64,000 nucleotides of DNA, taken from positions 1-64,000 of the forward strand of contig DDPY01000024.1 in assembly GCA_002342415.1 (NCBI GenBank), given 5' to 3'. Made by a program: the position numbers and the translations under genes. How positions within the stretch are numbered: position 1 is the stretch's first letter; each line of letters begins with the position of its first letter. Source of the stretch: Prevotella sp. UBA2456 (GTDB taxonomy: Bacteria; Bacteroidota; Bacteroidia; Bacteroidales; Bacteroidaceae). Shown piece by piece: positions 8,405 to 15,562 of this stretch. The notes under the pieces were generated by a model. The model was given only the letters and a program-made list of their open reading frames with translations. It ran no database searches and was not told where the DNA came from.

Positions 8405-8550
8405 ATCTCAGGTGAGGGTGTTAGGTGTAGTTTGGGTGTAGTGTTAGGTGTAGTGTTGGGGGAGTGTTGGGGGAGTGTTTGCCAAACACCCACCCCTCCC
8501 AATCCACTTTGCACAAAGGATTTCCAGCCGATAGGGGGGAGTGTTGCCCC
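8405..8550. repeat. Right inverted terminal repeat of the VapE element
   Basis: Inverted partner of 6664-6780. Inner side: a tandem array of TTAGGTGTAG/TTGGGTGTAG/TTGGGGGAGTG units (8410-8480). Outer side: GTTTGCCAAACACCCACCCC, CTTTGCACAAAG and GGGGGGAGTGTTG. The deiminase stop codon lies about 55 bases further right. Confidence 0.75.
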
Positions 8551-8601
8551 TTTTTACGGCATTACGGCTCGCAGCCCACGAGATTACGGCTCTCACTTCT
8601 C

Positions 8602-10677
8602 TCACTTAATCACGACCTTTTTGCCTTGGTAGATGTAGATGCCCTTGGCCGTGGGGGCAGTGTTGAGCTGCTGGCCGCCGAGGGTGTACCATACGCTGGG
8701 GGCATAGATGTCCTTGCCGGTTGTTATCTCGCTGATGCCCGTCGGGTCGTCGGTTGACTTGTCCTCGGTCAGCCACTTGGTGTCGAGTTGGAAGGTGATC
8801 TTCTCCTTGGCGATGGGCTCGGTGCTGAAGTCGTAGTTGTCAGCCTTGTATGCCACTGTCTCGTCCGGAGTGAAGTCGTAGCATCCGCCATTATTCGCAG
8901 TGACGGGCTTGGTGACGGTCTTGCCGTTGTTCGACGTGGCCTCGATGTAGTAGGACACCATCTTTCCGTTGGGGAACTTGCTGACGGGCACTCTGCAGTA
9001 CCAGCGATTGCCGTTGCTGGTCATGTCCACCTTCTGCCACTCACCGCCTTCTACGCAGTAGTGCAGCGCGGCATTCTTGATGCCGCTCTTGTTGGTGATG
9101 AAGGCACTGAAGGGTACTTCGGTCAGCGTGCCGAAGTTCACCTTGTTGAACATGGCGTCGTGCAGGATGCGCACGGGGTTGTCGGCTGGAATCTGCTTGG
9201 TGATGCAGTGGATGGAGCCGCCGGAGCCGTCGTAGGTGCGCATGTCGATGCAGTGGAACGTGTAGCCGGGATAGAGCTTCTTCATGGCCTCGATGTTGGC
9301 GCGGTCCCATGCGGCAGTAGGCATGTAGTCCACATCGACGGGCGAGAAGCAGGGCTGCAGGATGTAGTTGTTCACAATCAGGTGGTTGGCATAGGTGCGT
9401 GCAAATTTTCCATACTCCTCCTCGCTATTCCAGTCGCTGCCGTCGTCGTAGGAGGGGAAGGGCAAGTCGCCCCAGTTAACGTATGGGTCTTGCCAGATGT
9501 TTTTCTGCTTCAGCATATATGTCACGTTGCCTTCCAAGATAGCGTAGTCTTCCCATTTATTATAGATTTCCGGCATCTTCGCAAACAGGAATCCGTTCTC
9601 GTCGATGGCATCGGCATACAGGTCAACGTGGCCTGTCTCGCCGTCATGTTTCAGCCTTTCCACGATGCAGGTTCCCGCTTGTCCCACCATACCCTTGAGT
9701 GCTTCATAGCACTGGTCTGCGTTGAGGGTCTCTCGCGTTGTGTACTTAATGGTCTTGGGGTCCTTGCCGTCCCAGATGACGGGACCTACCGTCGTGTTTT
9801 GGTTGTGTTCATACATGGCCGTAGAGGTCAGCAGTCCGCCGGCACCATCAACGAGACAGTTGCCACCTTCCCAGATTACCTGATTGATGTAGTTGGGGAT
9901 GCCCATCTGGCGGTGAAGAACCGATGGCAACACGTCGTCGAGCGCGCGCTCGTAGTCGTACTGGAAGTCGAGCATGGCCAACTTGTCCTCGTCGCCATAG
10001 TAGAAACAGATGGGGCCGCAGTCGCGGAACCAGTTGCTGTTGCCGCCAGACACGAAGAAGCGTATCTTGTCAGTCCTCATATCGTGCGTTTCCATGTAGT
10101 AACGTACCACCTGTTCATCGCCGGGTTGCTCAATGCGCACCCAGGCCTCGACACCGGCTCTCTGAATGCCGTCGATGAGCTGCAGGGACACATGGCCACT
10201 TTCGCTATCCAGGTTGAAATAAGATTCATAGGGACCCCTGCCTACTTCTTTAGGCTCCTCCTTTTCCGACTCGGCATAGTAGTAGATGGCATATCCTTGA
10301 ACGATGGGTAGGGCGGAATAGCGCGTGTCCTCTTTTTTATCAGGCACAAAATGATCATAGGGTATGGCGACGACGATGGCCTTCACCTCTTCCCATTCGC
10401 CGGGGAACCATACGCGGTCGGGGAAGTTCAGCGGAGCTCCACTGGCATCGTGTGCCCTGCGCATATCCTCAGCCGTAGCGATGGGGAAGTCGGGCTTGGG
10501 CAGATTCTTGGGGAAAGACCGCTTGTGCATCAATTTGTGGAGGTTAAAGTTCTGTTGATTCTTGTCCTGTGCGTTGGCTGTCATAGACAATGCGAAGAGG
10601 ACTGCAAGGAGCTGTGCCGACCTGCCGAGGCAGCTGACTGCGGCGCTCCAAAGATTTGTGCGTAAAAGTTTTCTCAT
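8602..10677 (-). CDS. Secreted agmatine/peptidylarginine deiminase (PPAD-type)
   Basis: A 691-residue secreted guanidino-group-modifying enzyme. Residues 1-37 form a signal peptide ending in ALSMTANA. The pentein catalytic domain (about 60-520) has GGNSNWFRDCGP, the substrate-binding WEGGNCLVDG, the catalytic His in TGHVDLYAD and the nucleophile Cys491 in GSGGSIHC, the arrangement of Porphyromonas-type peptidylarginine deiminase and agmatine deiminase. Residues 520-640 form an Ig-like domain. The C-terminal 50 residues (GKDIYAPSVWYTLGGQQL, then KGIYIYQGKKVVIK) look like the Prevotella form of a type IX secretion tail. It would convert agmatine or peptide arginine to the carbamoyl/citrulline form plus ammonia, outside the cell or in the periplasm. 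A TATATTTG box lies on its strand at 10721-10728. Which guanidino substrate it uses is uncertain. Confidence 0.82.
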   Translation of the reverse strand: MRKLLRTNLWSAAVSCLGRSAQLLAVLFALSMTANAQDKNQQNFNLHKLMHKRSFPKNLPKPDFPIATAEDMRRAHDASGAPLNFPDRVWFPGEWEEVKAIVVAIPYDHFVPDKKEDTRYSALPIVQGYAIYYYAESEKEEPKEVGRGPYESYFNLDSESGHVSLQLIDGIQRAGVEAWVRIEQPGDEQVVRYYMETHDMRTDKIRFFVSGGNSNWFRDCGPICFYYGDEDKLAMLDFQYDYERALDDVLPSVLHRQMGIPNYINQVIWEGGNCLVDGAGGLLTSTAMYEHNQNTTVGPVIWDGKDPKTIKYTTRETLNADQCYEALKGMVGQAGTCIVERLKHDGETGHVDLYADAIDENGFLFAKMPEIYNKWEDYAILEGNVTYMLKQKNIWQDPYVNWGDLPFPSYDDGSDWNSEEEYGKFARTYANHLIVNNYILQPCFSPVDVDYMPTAAWDRANIEAMKKLYPGYTFHCIDMRTYDGSGGSIHCITKQIPADNPVRILHDAMFNKVNFGTLTEVPFSAFITNKSGIKNAALHYCVEGGEWQKVDMTSNGNRWYCRVPVSKFPNGKMVSYYIEATSNNGKTVTKPVTANNGGCYDFTPDETVAYKADNYDFSTEPIAKEKITFQLDTKWLTEDKSTDDPTGISEITTGKDIYAPSVWYTLGGQQLNTAPTAKGIYIYQGKKVVIK

Positions 10678-10820
10678 AGAATTTATAATTTTAGCAATTA
10701 GTAATATCTATATTCTTTTGCAAATATAAACATTTGTACCATATCCTACCATATAATCTCGCTGGATTTAGCGTTTTTTAACGGTTATCTGAGATAAACC
10801 GCAAAAAATCGGGAGAAAAG

Positions 10821-10851
10821 TTGCTTGGTTGACAAACTTTTCCTATCTTTG
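10821..10851 (+). promoter_or_regulatory. Rightward promoter at the left edge of the accessory island
   Basis: TTG (10821-10823) and TATCTTTG (10844-10851) are separated by 20 bases. The only reading frame just downstream is a 15-codon ORF at 10913-10960 that ends inside the partial repeat copy, so the promoter may originally have served a gene cut off by the repeat. Confidence 0.5.
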
Positions 10852-10912
10852 TGGCGATAAACTACTAAAAGAGACGTATTGCAAATAATGTTTTTCTAAA
10901 AAACAAAAGCGT

Positions 10913-10960
10913 ATGAAGAAATGGAGGTCGAAGGGATGGGCATTTTCTCGTTTCGCATAA
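10913..10960 (+). CDS. Possible 15-codon ORF or truncated gene start
   Basis: ATG AAG AAA TGG... gives MKKWRSKGWAFSRFA and a TAA. It lies about 55 bases after a good promoter and its last codons are the beginning of the R-repeat partial copy (10942-10976). It could be a leader peptide, the stump of an interrupted gene, or chance. Nothing in the peptide identifies a family. Confidence 0.2.
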   Translation: MKKWRSKGWAFSRFA

Positions 10961-10976
10961 AATTCGTACTTTTGCA
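10942..10976 (+). repeat. Partial copy (R1) of the island repeat, promoter end only
   Basis: TTTTCTCGTTTCGCATAAAA followed by TTCGTACTTTTGCA matches the right 35 bases of the full copies at 11069-11221 and 11820-11973, including the -7 box TACTTTTG (10967-10974). It is followed by a 92-base segment containing a stem CCGCTGAA (10993-11000) / TTCAGCGG (11038-11045), which could be a very short RNA with its own hairpin. Confidence 0.6.
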
Positions 10977-11068
10977 CTTATGAAATAAAAAACCGCTGAA
11001 CTGATTTGCTAACCCGATTACGGTGCTACTCTTTCATTTCAGCGGGAAGAAATCCTTTCCTTTAGTGC

Positions 11069-11221
11069 TGCAAAGATAAGAATTTATTTCGATATTTGCA
11101 AATTTTGGAGCAGCGAAAACAAAGAAAAGTGTTTTTTCTTTGTTGAGACACGTCAAAATTCGCTGAAAAGCAAATAATCCCAAAGATATTTTCTTGTTTC
11201 ACATAATTTTTGTACCTTTGC
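11069..11221 (+). repeat. Full copy (R2) of the island hairpin-promoter repeat
   Basis: About 153 bases, roughly 85 percent identical by eye to R3. The left part holds a two-level hairpin: outer stem CAGCGAA (11111-11117) / TTCGCTG (11159-11165) around inner stem CAAAGAAAA (11120-11128) / TTTTCTTTG (11134-11142), rich in U on the 3' side and terminator-like. The right part ends with the promoter box TACCTTTG (11213-11220). Each copy could therefore end one transcript and start the next. Confidence 0.7.
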
Positions 11222-11306
11222 CCTTGCTATCTGCCCGTAGGGTTGTGATGTCATCTGAGGGTGACGGAGCCGGCGGGCGGAGCACTACATATTAGAAGGC
11301 GTTACA

Positions 11307-11699
11307 ATGAGCAACATACCCACAGGACATACGAAAACATAAAGGCACGAGAGAAACTCATTAAAGACTTTTATGCCCGGTGGATTGCTGACCACTCAGA
11401 CAAGAAGGTTTGGAATACGTCCCTTGGTGCTTATATCAATGTAAAATTTCTCTCCATCAACGAGACTTACGAGAAGGCATCTCGCAGTTATGAGTCAACA
11501 TGCGCTGTATTTCGGTTGACAGAAATATTGGAACAAGCGGTTGAGGCTGGAGAGCAACCTGCCAAACGCAACACTCGGAACCAGAAGCAATTTGAAAAGC
11601 TGATTATCATACGACACGGTGAAGTCAAACTGACTGTGGGATTGCAACGCTCCAATCAAGACCTGGGTACAATACTGCATCACAGTTCCCCAACAGTAG
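11307..11699 (+). pseudogene. Frameshifted small Bacteroidota gene of unknown function
   Basis: The central frame (about 11325-11665) encodes a basic, helical protein with KAREKLIKDFYARWIADHSD and FLSINETYEKASRSYEST, a small (about 130-residue) family I recall as widespread in Bacteroidota with unknown function. That frame has no ATG; the only good ATG, 11307, is in another frame and stops after 11 codons unless one base is added or removed near 11325. At the 3' end the frame runs into an unlikely HHSSPTVATAHTQQSHH tail, whereas removing one G from the GGG at 11665-11667 restores VQYCITVPQQ and TAG at 11697, which fits the usual C-terminus of the family. Two single-base shifts suggest a decayed gene, or less likely sequencing error. 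It is bracketed by the direct repeats R2 and R3. Confidence 0.5.
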
Positions 11700-11734
11700 C
11701 AACTGCACATACACAACAAAGCCACCACTGAAAA

Positions 11735-11819
11735 GTGATGGCTCGTTATATTTGGGGCTCGAAACGACTCAGAGAGCCATAAAGGTTGTCATCCTTTCTG
11801 CGAATTCCCCTTTTGACAC
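11735..11819. terminator. Hairpins following the frameshifted gene
   Basis: AGCCACCACT and AAGTGATGGCT (about 11719-11742) form a short stem with a GAAA-type loop, and GGGGCTC (11754-11760) can pair with GAGAGCC (11772-11778). They sit immediately after the gene and before R3 and probably end its transcript. There is no long U tract after either stem, so the call is tentative. Confidence 0.35.
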
Positions 11820-11973
11820 TGCAAAGATAGGCATTATTTCTGATATTTGTAAATTTTCGAGCAGCGAAAACAAAGAAAAGTGCATTTTTCTCTGTTGAGT
11901 CGCGAGAAAATTCGCTGAAAAGCAAATAAATCCAAAGATATTTTCTCGTTTCGTATAAAATTCGTACTTTTGC
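11820..11973 (+). repeat. Full copy (R3) of the island hairpin-promoter repeat
   Basis: Direct repeat of 11069-11221. The outer stem CAGCGAA (11862-11868) / TTCGCTG (11911-11917) is perfect; the inner stem CAAAGAAAA / TTTTCTCTG has one changed pair. The right end carries the -7 box TACTTTTG (11965-11972). Transcription would begin near 11980, a few tens of bases before the structured RNA. Confidence 0.7.
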
Positions 11974-12016
11974 AGCAAGTTCGGGGAGACATCCGGACTA
12001 ACATAGAAGCATTCGC

Positions 12017-12210
12017 TATTATTTCGCGTTCAGCCAAGCAAGCCTAGGAAACTCAATTGGTATAAGAAGCACGGAAATAATATGTGACGGGTGAGCTATA
12101 ACGGCATGCCTGTTCTACTGTATATAGTGATGCACACGCTATGAGCGTGGTGTATCTTATAGTAGACAGGGGTACCAATTCCTAGGCTTCACCTCTTGCT
12201 GAACGCAATA
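12017..12210 (+). ncRNA. Candidate structured RNA or 5' leader with 181-nt nested fold
   Basis: Five helices nest inside each other without conflict. P1: 12026-12034 with 12198-12206, 9 perfect pairs. P2: 12040-12050 with 12179-12189, 11 perfect pairs. P3: 12057-12062 with 12173-12178, 6 pairs. P4: 12109-12119 with 12161-12170, 10 pairs with one bulged U. P5: 12129-12140 with 12144-12156, 12 pairs with one bulged G, one G-U pair and a three-base loop. A 46-base single-stranded segment (12063-12108) lies only on the 5' side between P3 and P4. The R3 promoter points into it and the restriction-modification gene follows at 12283. No hallmark of 6S RNA, tmRNA, RNase P, SRP RNA, group II introns or a retron with its reverse transcriptase was recognised. 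It could be an independent small RNA or a regulatory leader. Confidence 0.7.
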
Positions 12211-12215
12211 AGAGC

Positions 12216-12282
12216 ATCACGCTTTTTTGCGTCTTGGCGTGATTGATAGTTGGATGCCAGTATAAGGATCAATAACTATCAA
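12216..12282 (+). promoter_or_regulatory. Hairpins abutting the start codon of the RM-like gene
   Basis: ATCACGC (12216-12222) pairs with GCGTGAT (12237-12243), with a U-rich loop. TTGATAGTT (12243-12251) pairs with AACTATCAA (12274-12282) in nine perfect pairs whose 3' arm ends at the base before the ATG at 12283. The two hairpins share base 12243, so they may be alternatives. The second would bury the translation-initiation region, so this looks like a control point. Confidence 0.6.
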
Positions 12283-14598
12283 ATGTTTATGGTTGACAAC
12301 ACGTTTTCAAAGAAGTACGAGAAGGAACTTCAGGGACAAGTGGAGTTCCTGCAAAAGTATCTACCGCGTATAGACAGCTCTCTCGACATCACTGATGTGC
12401 AACGAGACTTTAGTGATGGTATTGTGCGAGGTAATTTGCTGGAGTTTAAGACTATAATAGATAATTTGAATGTAGTTTTGTCGCAAACCATCAAATACTT
12501 ATCTGCGATGCGAGTAAAGGGACGTCCAATACCTGCTAACATTATTCTGATTTCGCTGAATAGTACAACAGCATATGTATATAGTTCAGATGACTATCTT
12601 GAGCATATAGAAAAGGTGTATACAGGAGCTGCCTCGCGTAATAATGAAAAGTTTGTTGCAAACGATGCGATAGAGAAACTTGATTATAGCGACCCTGTAG
12701 AAGAGGAACGACTGATTGGCATACTTCGAACAGAAAACTACACGAAGATTCATATTGATGAAAACTGTATTGTAGGCTGGGCTCTCAGTTTTTATAGGCA
12801 ATATCCCACATCCACAAAAGCAGAGTTTATTGGTGATGAGACCGGCGAAGTTAGAATAATAGGTGAGATAAGGAAGCCCGAAAAGTTCCGCGACTATATT
12901 TATCCTTATAAGGGAAGGAGTAACGAAAAATTCCGTTATCTCATGGACCGACTGAATGACGTCTTGCACAAGAAAAACCTTGGAGCATTCTATACCCACC
13001 CGTTATATGCTGAGAAATCGTTGGAATTGGTGCGTAAGGCTATCGAAAGAGTTCCAGAAGGAAACGACTACGTAATTATTGACAGGTGTGCAGGAACGGG
13101 GAACCTTGAGTCAAGTATGACTGAAGAAGAGTTGTCGCATGCTATTGTTTCAACTTACGAGTATTATGAGTACAAAGTGCTGATGGAAGCCTTTGGCGAT
13201 AAGGTTCGACACATCATTCCACCAACAGAAAAAACAGACACATTCAATGGCGGAATGGTAAGGGGAGCTAATGCCTTAAGTATGGAGTATATTACGAATG
13301 CGACCATCCAGCAGTATCTCAACAATCCGAAATGTACCATCATCCTTTTCGAGAATCCTCCCTATGCGGACACCACTTCCATTGAACATCAGAAGAAGAA
13401 CGCAGGCAAGAAAAGTTCGGAATGGAAACAATACTACGCTTTCAAAGAGATGAAGAAGGATGTGAAAGGATCTGCTCTGAATGACCTAGGCAACGTTTTC
13501 ATTTGGTCAGCCTTCAAATATTATCTGCGTCAGCCAACGGACAGCTATGTTGTCTATTCTCCTGCAAAATATTGGAAAGCGCAACATCTGATTCACAAAA
13601 AGTTTCTTGGCGGCTTTGCATTCAACCGCAAGCACTTTCACACCAATATTGCTGCTGCAATTATGGTGGCCTTGTGGAGTAATGAAGAAGACGTAAAACT
13701 TGACAGTTTTAACATATCAGCCTACGACATAAACGCGAAGAATGAATTAGTGTATGCAGGGGATCTCCCTATAAAGAAGATACATTCATCATATAGTCAG
13801 AAATACTTTGACAAGCGTACATTTACAGATGATATAGACGGAGGTGTACTTTGTAGTAAGGATGGAACCGAAAGAACCGAATCTAATACAATTCGTATAA
13901 AGCCCATAACCAATGAGAATATAGTTGGTTATATGGCTGTATACAGTAGTGGTTTTGATAACCCCGACAATATGGCGAGCCTTTTAGTTGCTGGCAGATA
14001 CGATGGCAATGGCTTTTATCTGCGTAAGGATAATTTTCTCGAAAAGCTGCCGATGTTTGCTGCAAGTCGATACGTTACATATAACAGGGCATGGACGGAG
14101 CGGAGTCGTATTATGAAGTCAGGGGATGGTGTCGCTTTATATAAGGCTGATTTGAAGAAAGGACTTCTCAGTAAATATTTGCTGAAATGTTTGTTATTCA
14201 CAGTTCTTGAACCTCAAAACCACATGCGTGAATTCTTTGGTTCTGATAGTCGCCACTATAGGAATCAACTTTGCCTTGACACAACAAACGGCGAAACGCT
14301 AGCCTTCCAATCGCTAAAACTCTTAAAGAAGAGTAATGAGGAATGCGTCCTGCTTGACCTTTGGGACAAGATTCTTAAACAAGCTAAGGACACCGTTAAC
14401 TACAACCCTATGTATAACTACGGACTATACCAGATTAAAACAGAATTGAATACATTCCATCTTGACCCCGATACTGGAGAGATTGTCCCAGATTACATTG
14501 AATTAAACAGTAATATAGAGACACTGGCTAGTCATATAAAGGATTACTACTTATATGAGATTGTGCCCAACTTATTCAAGTATGAATTCCTGAAATAA
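12283..14598 (+). CDS. Single-chain restriction-modification-like enzyme (PD-(D/E)XK plus N6-adenine methyltransferase)
   Basis: About 771 residues. The N-terminal 110 residues carry an acidic-acidic-lysine set compatible with a PD-(D/E)XK nuclease: Asp45 in SDGIVRGN, then Glu54-Phe-Lys56 in LLEFK, followed by a QTIKYLSAMR helix. From about 230 there is a DNA adenine methyltransferase: motif X GAFYTHP (234-240), SAM-binding motif I DRCAGTGN (267-274) and catalytic motif IV NPPY (358-361). The C-terminal 350 residues would hold target recognition. Such fused proteins are type IIG restriction enzymes; a lone methyltransferase is the alternative if the nuclease site is inactive. I chose ATG 12283 over a TTG at 12250 because the TTG lies in the 5' arm of a hairpin; ATG 12289 is also possible. 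The gene is clearly more AT-rich than its neighbours, suggesting transfer. No separate restriction or specificity gene is nearby. Confidence 0.72.
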   Translation: MFMVDNTFSKKYEKELQGQVEFLQKYLPRIDSSLDITDVQRDFSDGIVRGNLLEFKTIIDNLNVVLSQTIKYLSAMRVKGRPIPANIILISLNSTTAYVYSSDDYLEHIEKVYTGAASRNNEKFVANDAIEKLDYSDPVEEERLIGILRTENYTKIHIDENCIVGWALSFYRQYPTSTKAEFIGDETGEVRIIGEIRKPEKFRDYIYPYKGRSNEKFRYLMDRLNDVLHKKNLGAFYTHPLYAEKSLELVRKAIERVPEGNDYVIIDRCAGTGNLESSMTEEELSHAIVSTYEYYEYKVLMEAFGDKVRHIIPPTEKTDTFNGGMVRGANALSMEYITNATIQQYLNNPKCTIILFENPPYADTTSIEHQKKNAGKKSSEWKQYYAFKEMKKDVKGSALNDLGNVFIWSAFKYYLRQPTDSYVVYSPAKYWKAQHLIHKKFLGGFAFNRKHFHTNIAAAIMVALWSNEEDVKLDSFNISAYDINAKNELVYAGDLPIKKIHSSYSQKYFDKRTFTDDIDGGVLCSKDGTERTESNTIRIKPITNENIVGYMAVYSSGFDNPDNMASLLVAGRYDGNGFYLRKDNFLEKLPMFAASRYVTYNRAWTERSRIMKSGDGVALYKADLKKGLLSKYLLKCLLFTVLEPQNHMREFFGSDSRHYRNQLCLDTTNGETLAFQSLKLLKKSNEECVLLDLWDKILKQAKDTVNYNPMYNYGLYQIKTELNTFHLDPDTGEIVPDYIELNSNIETLASHIKDYYLYEIVPNLFKYEFLK

Positions 14599-14641
14599 AG
14601 ACAGAAAAAGACAAATAGATGATAGGACATCAGCAAGCATC

Positions 14642-14687
14642 ACGCGGGCTGAAATGTCAAATTGTGGTATCTCCGCCCGTTTTTTGT
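14642..14687 (+). terminator. Terminator after the RM-like gene
   Basis: GCGGGC and GCCCG (about 14646-14651 and 14676-14680) close a hairpin that runs directly into TTTTTTG, about 45-90 bases after the stop codon. It separates the methyltransferase transcript from the toxin-antitoxin promoter. Confidence 0.55.
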
Positions 14688-14707
14688 TATTTTTCCTGTA
14701 TAACTGC

Positions 14708-14737
14708 TTGTAATTCAAGAATATTTTATTACCTTTG
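14708..14737 (+). promoter_or_regulatory. Promoter of the PIN toxin-antitoxin pair
   Basis: TTG (14708-14710) is followed after exactly 19 bases by TACCTTTG (14730-14737), a canonical Bacteroidota promoter. The predicted start near 14744 lies about 26 bases before the antitoxin ATG at 14770. Confidence 0.7.
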
Positions 14738-14769
14738 TACCCGTTGTAACATTTTAAAGGCACATAATT

Positions 14770-15024
14770 ATGAGCGAGAAACAGAAACAAGTGACGGAGC
14801 AGCGAGAGCAGATGCGAACTCGTTCGCAATCTGCCGAGTCGCGACGGAACTCGACCAAGGGTCAAGTGGAGAAGGAGCGCAAAGCAGTGTTGCAGTTGCT
14901 ACTTGAGAAGACTGGACTGAAATATAAGGAACTTGTTGACGCACAGGTGGGCATGTGGATGGCAGGCAACCTCGACCTGCTTACTGCCGAAGAAAAGAAG
15001 CAATTCCCGCACCTGGTATTCTGA
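14770..15024 (+). CDS. Probable antitoxin partner of the PIN toxin
   Basis: An 84-residue, highly charged protein. The first 45 residues are rich in Lys, Glu, Gln and Arg and likely helical; the last 40 (TGLKYKELVDAQVGMWMAGN, then FPHLVF at the end) look compact. It has no clear DNA-binding motif that I can name. Its stop codon directly abuts the start codon of the PIN gene, the usual arrangement for type II toxin-antitoxin pairs, where the antitoxin comes first. It would neutralise the toxin and often represses the shared promoter. The function is inferred from position, since I do not recognise the family itself. Confidence 0.55.
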   Translation: MSEKQKQVTEQREQMRTRSQSAESRRNSTKGQVEKERKAVLQLLLEKTGLKYKELVDAQVGMWMAGNLDLLTAEEKKQFPHLVF

Positions 15025-15477
15025 ATGACGGCTATGACACGACAGGTCAAGACTTACAATCCCAACCATATCTTCGTGGATACTAACGTGCTCATTGGCG
15101 CGTATAGTGGTGATTCTCGGTATCAGACCGACAGTGACTGCCTGCACTATCTATATTCCATCGTGGGCAAACGGCTCTACATCTCAACGCTTAGCGTGGC
15201 ACAACTCATCTCCGTTTATCAGAAGCGTAAAACCAACGACGAGATACGCACCATCGTCCGCGACCTTCAGCACCGTTTCACCATCATCAATTTCACGGTG
15301 AAGGACCTCGACACTGCTCTCGACCAGACGGGAGCTGACATTGAGGACAACATCCAGTTTGTGCTGGCCCGTAAACAGAAGTGCCGCGTCATCATCACCA
15401 ACAACTACAAGGACTACCGCCTCCTTCTGGGCGCACAGATTATCAAGCCCTCGAAAGTAAGGACGATAGCCAGATAG
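15025..15477 (+). CDS. PIN-domain ribonuclease, probable toxin (VapC-like)
   Basis: A 150-residue PIN domain. FVDTNVLIG places the first acidic residue at Asp19; GADIEDNIQFVLA gives Asp105 and Asp108; ITNNYKDY gives Asp130 near the C-terminal strand. These line a Mg-dependent single-strand RNase site, and VapC-type toxins cleave tRNA or rRNA to halt growth. One oddity is motif 2, which reads STLSVAQLIS with Gln where PIN nucleases normally have Glu; it may be a family feature or weaken activity. ATG at 15025 abuts the antitoxin stop; a second in-frame ATG is at 15034. The pair lies between the RM-like gene and a convergent membrane-protein gene and may stabilise the island. Confidence 0.75.
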   Translation: MTAMTRQVKTYNPNHIFVDTNVLIGAYSGDSRYQTDSDCLHYLYSIVGKRLYISTLSVAQLISVYQKRKTNDEIRTIVRDLQHRFTIINFTVKDLDTALDQTGADIEDNIQFVLARKQKCRVIITNNYKDYRLLLGAQIIKPSKVRTIAR

Positions 15478-15562
15478 TCATCCAGCATTCAAGGGATCAG
15501 TTGTCCCCTAAGGTGCCTATCAAGATGTGCACCAAGATAATAGAGAGTGCTGGAGAGTTCAA

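Noticed and set aside
6730..8480. Possible CRISPR-like arrays at the two ends of the VapE element
   Set aside because: The 11-12-base units follow each other directly with no spacers, are inverted at the two ends, and no cas gene is present.
8788..10311. 507-codon open frame on the plus strand opposite the deiminase gene
   Set aside because: The minus-strand frame has a signal peptide, all catalytic motifs and a known C-terminal tail. The plus frame has Val- and His-rich, unfamiliar sequence typical of a mirror frame.
11261..11731. 156-codon frame with GTG start as an intact gene
   Set aside because: The first 20 and last 20 residues look like non-coding translation, and better start and stop signals lie in neighbouring frames.
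12017..12282. 6S RNA, tmRNA, SRP RNA or a retron msr-msd for the structured RNA
   Set aside because: The 46-base one-sided bulge does not fit the 6S central bubble well, no tmRNA or SRP sequence signature is present, and no reverse transcriptase gene lies nearby. 6S RNA is the least unlikely of these and an Infernal search would settle it.
10800..15500. A conventional transposon, integrative element or prophage
   Set aside because: No transposase, integrase, relaxase, phage structural gene or tRNA attachment site was seen; only the direct repeats and composition suggest mobility.
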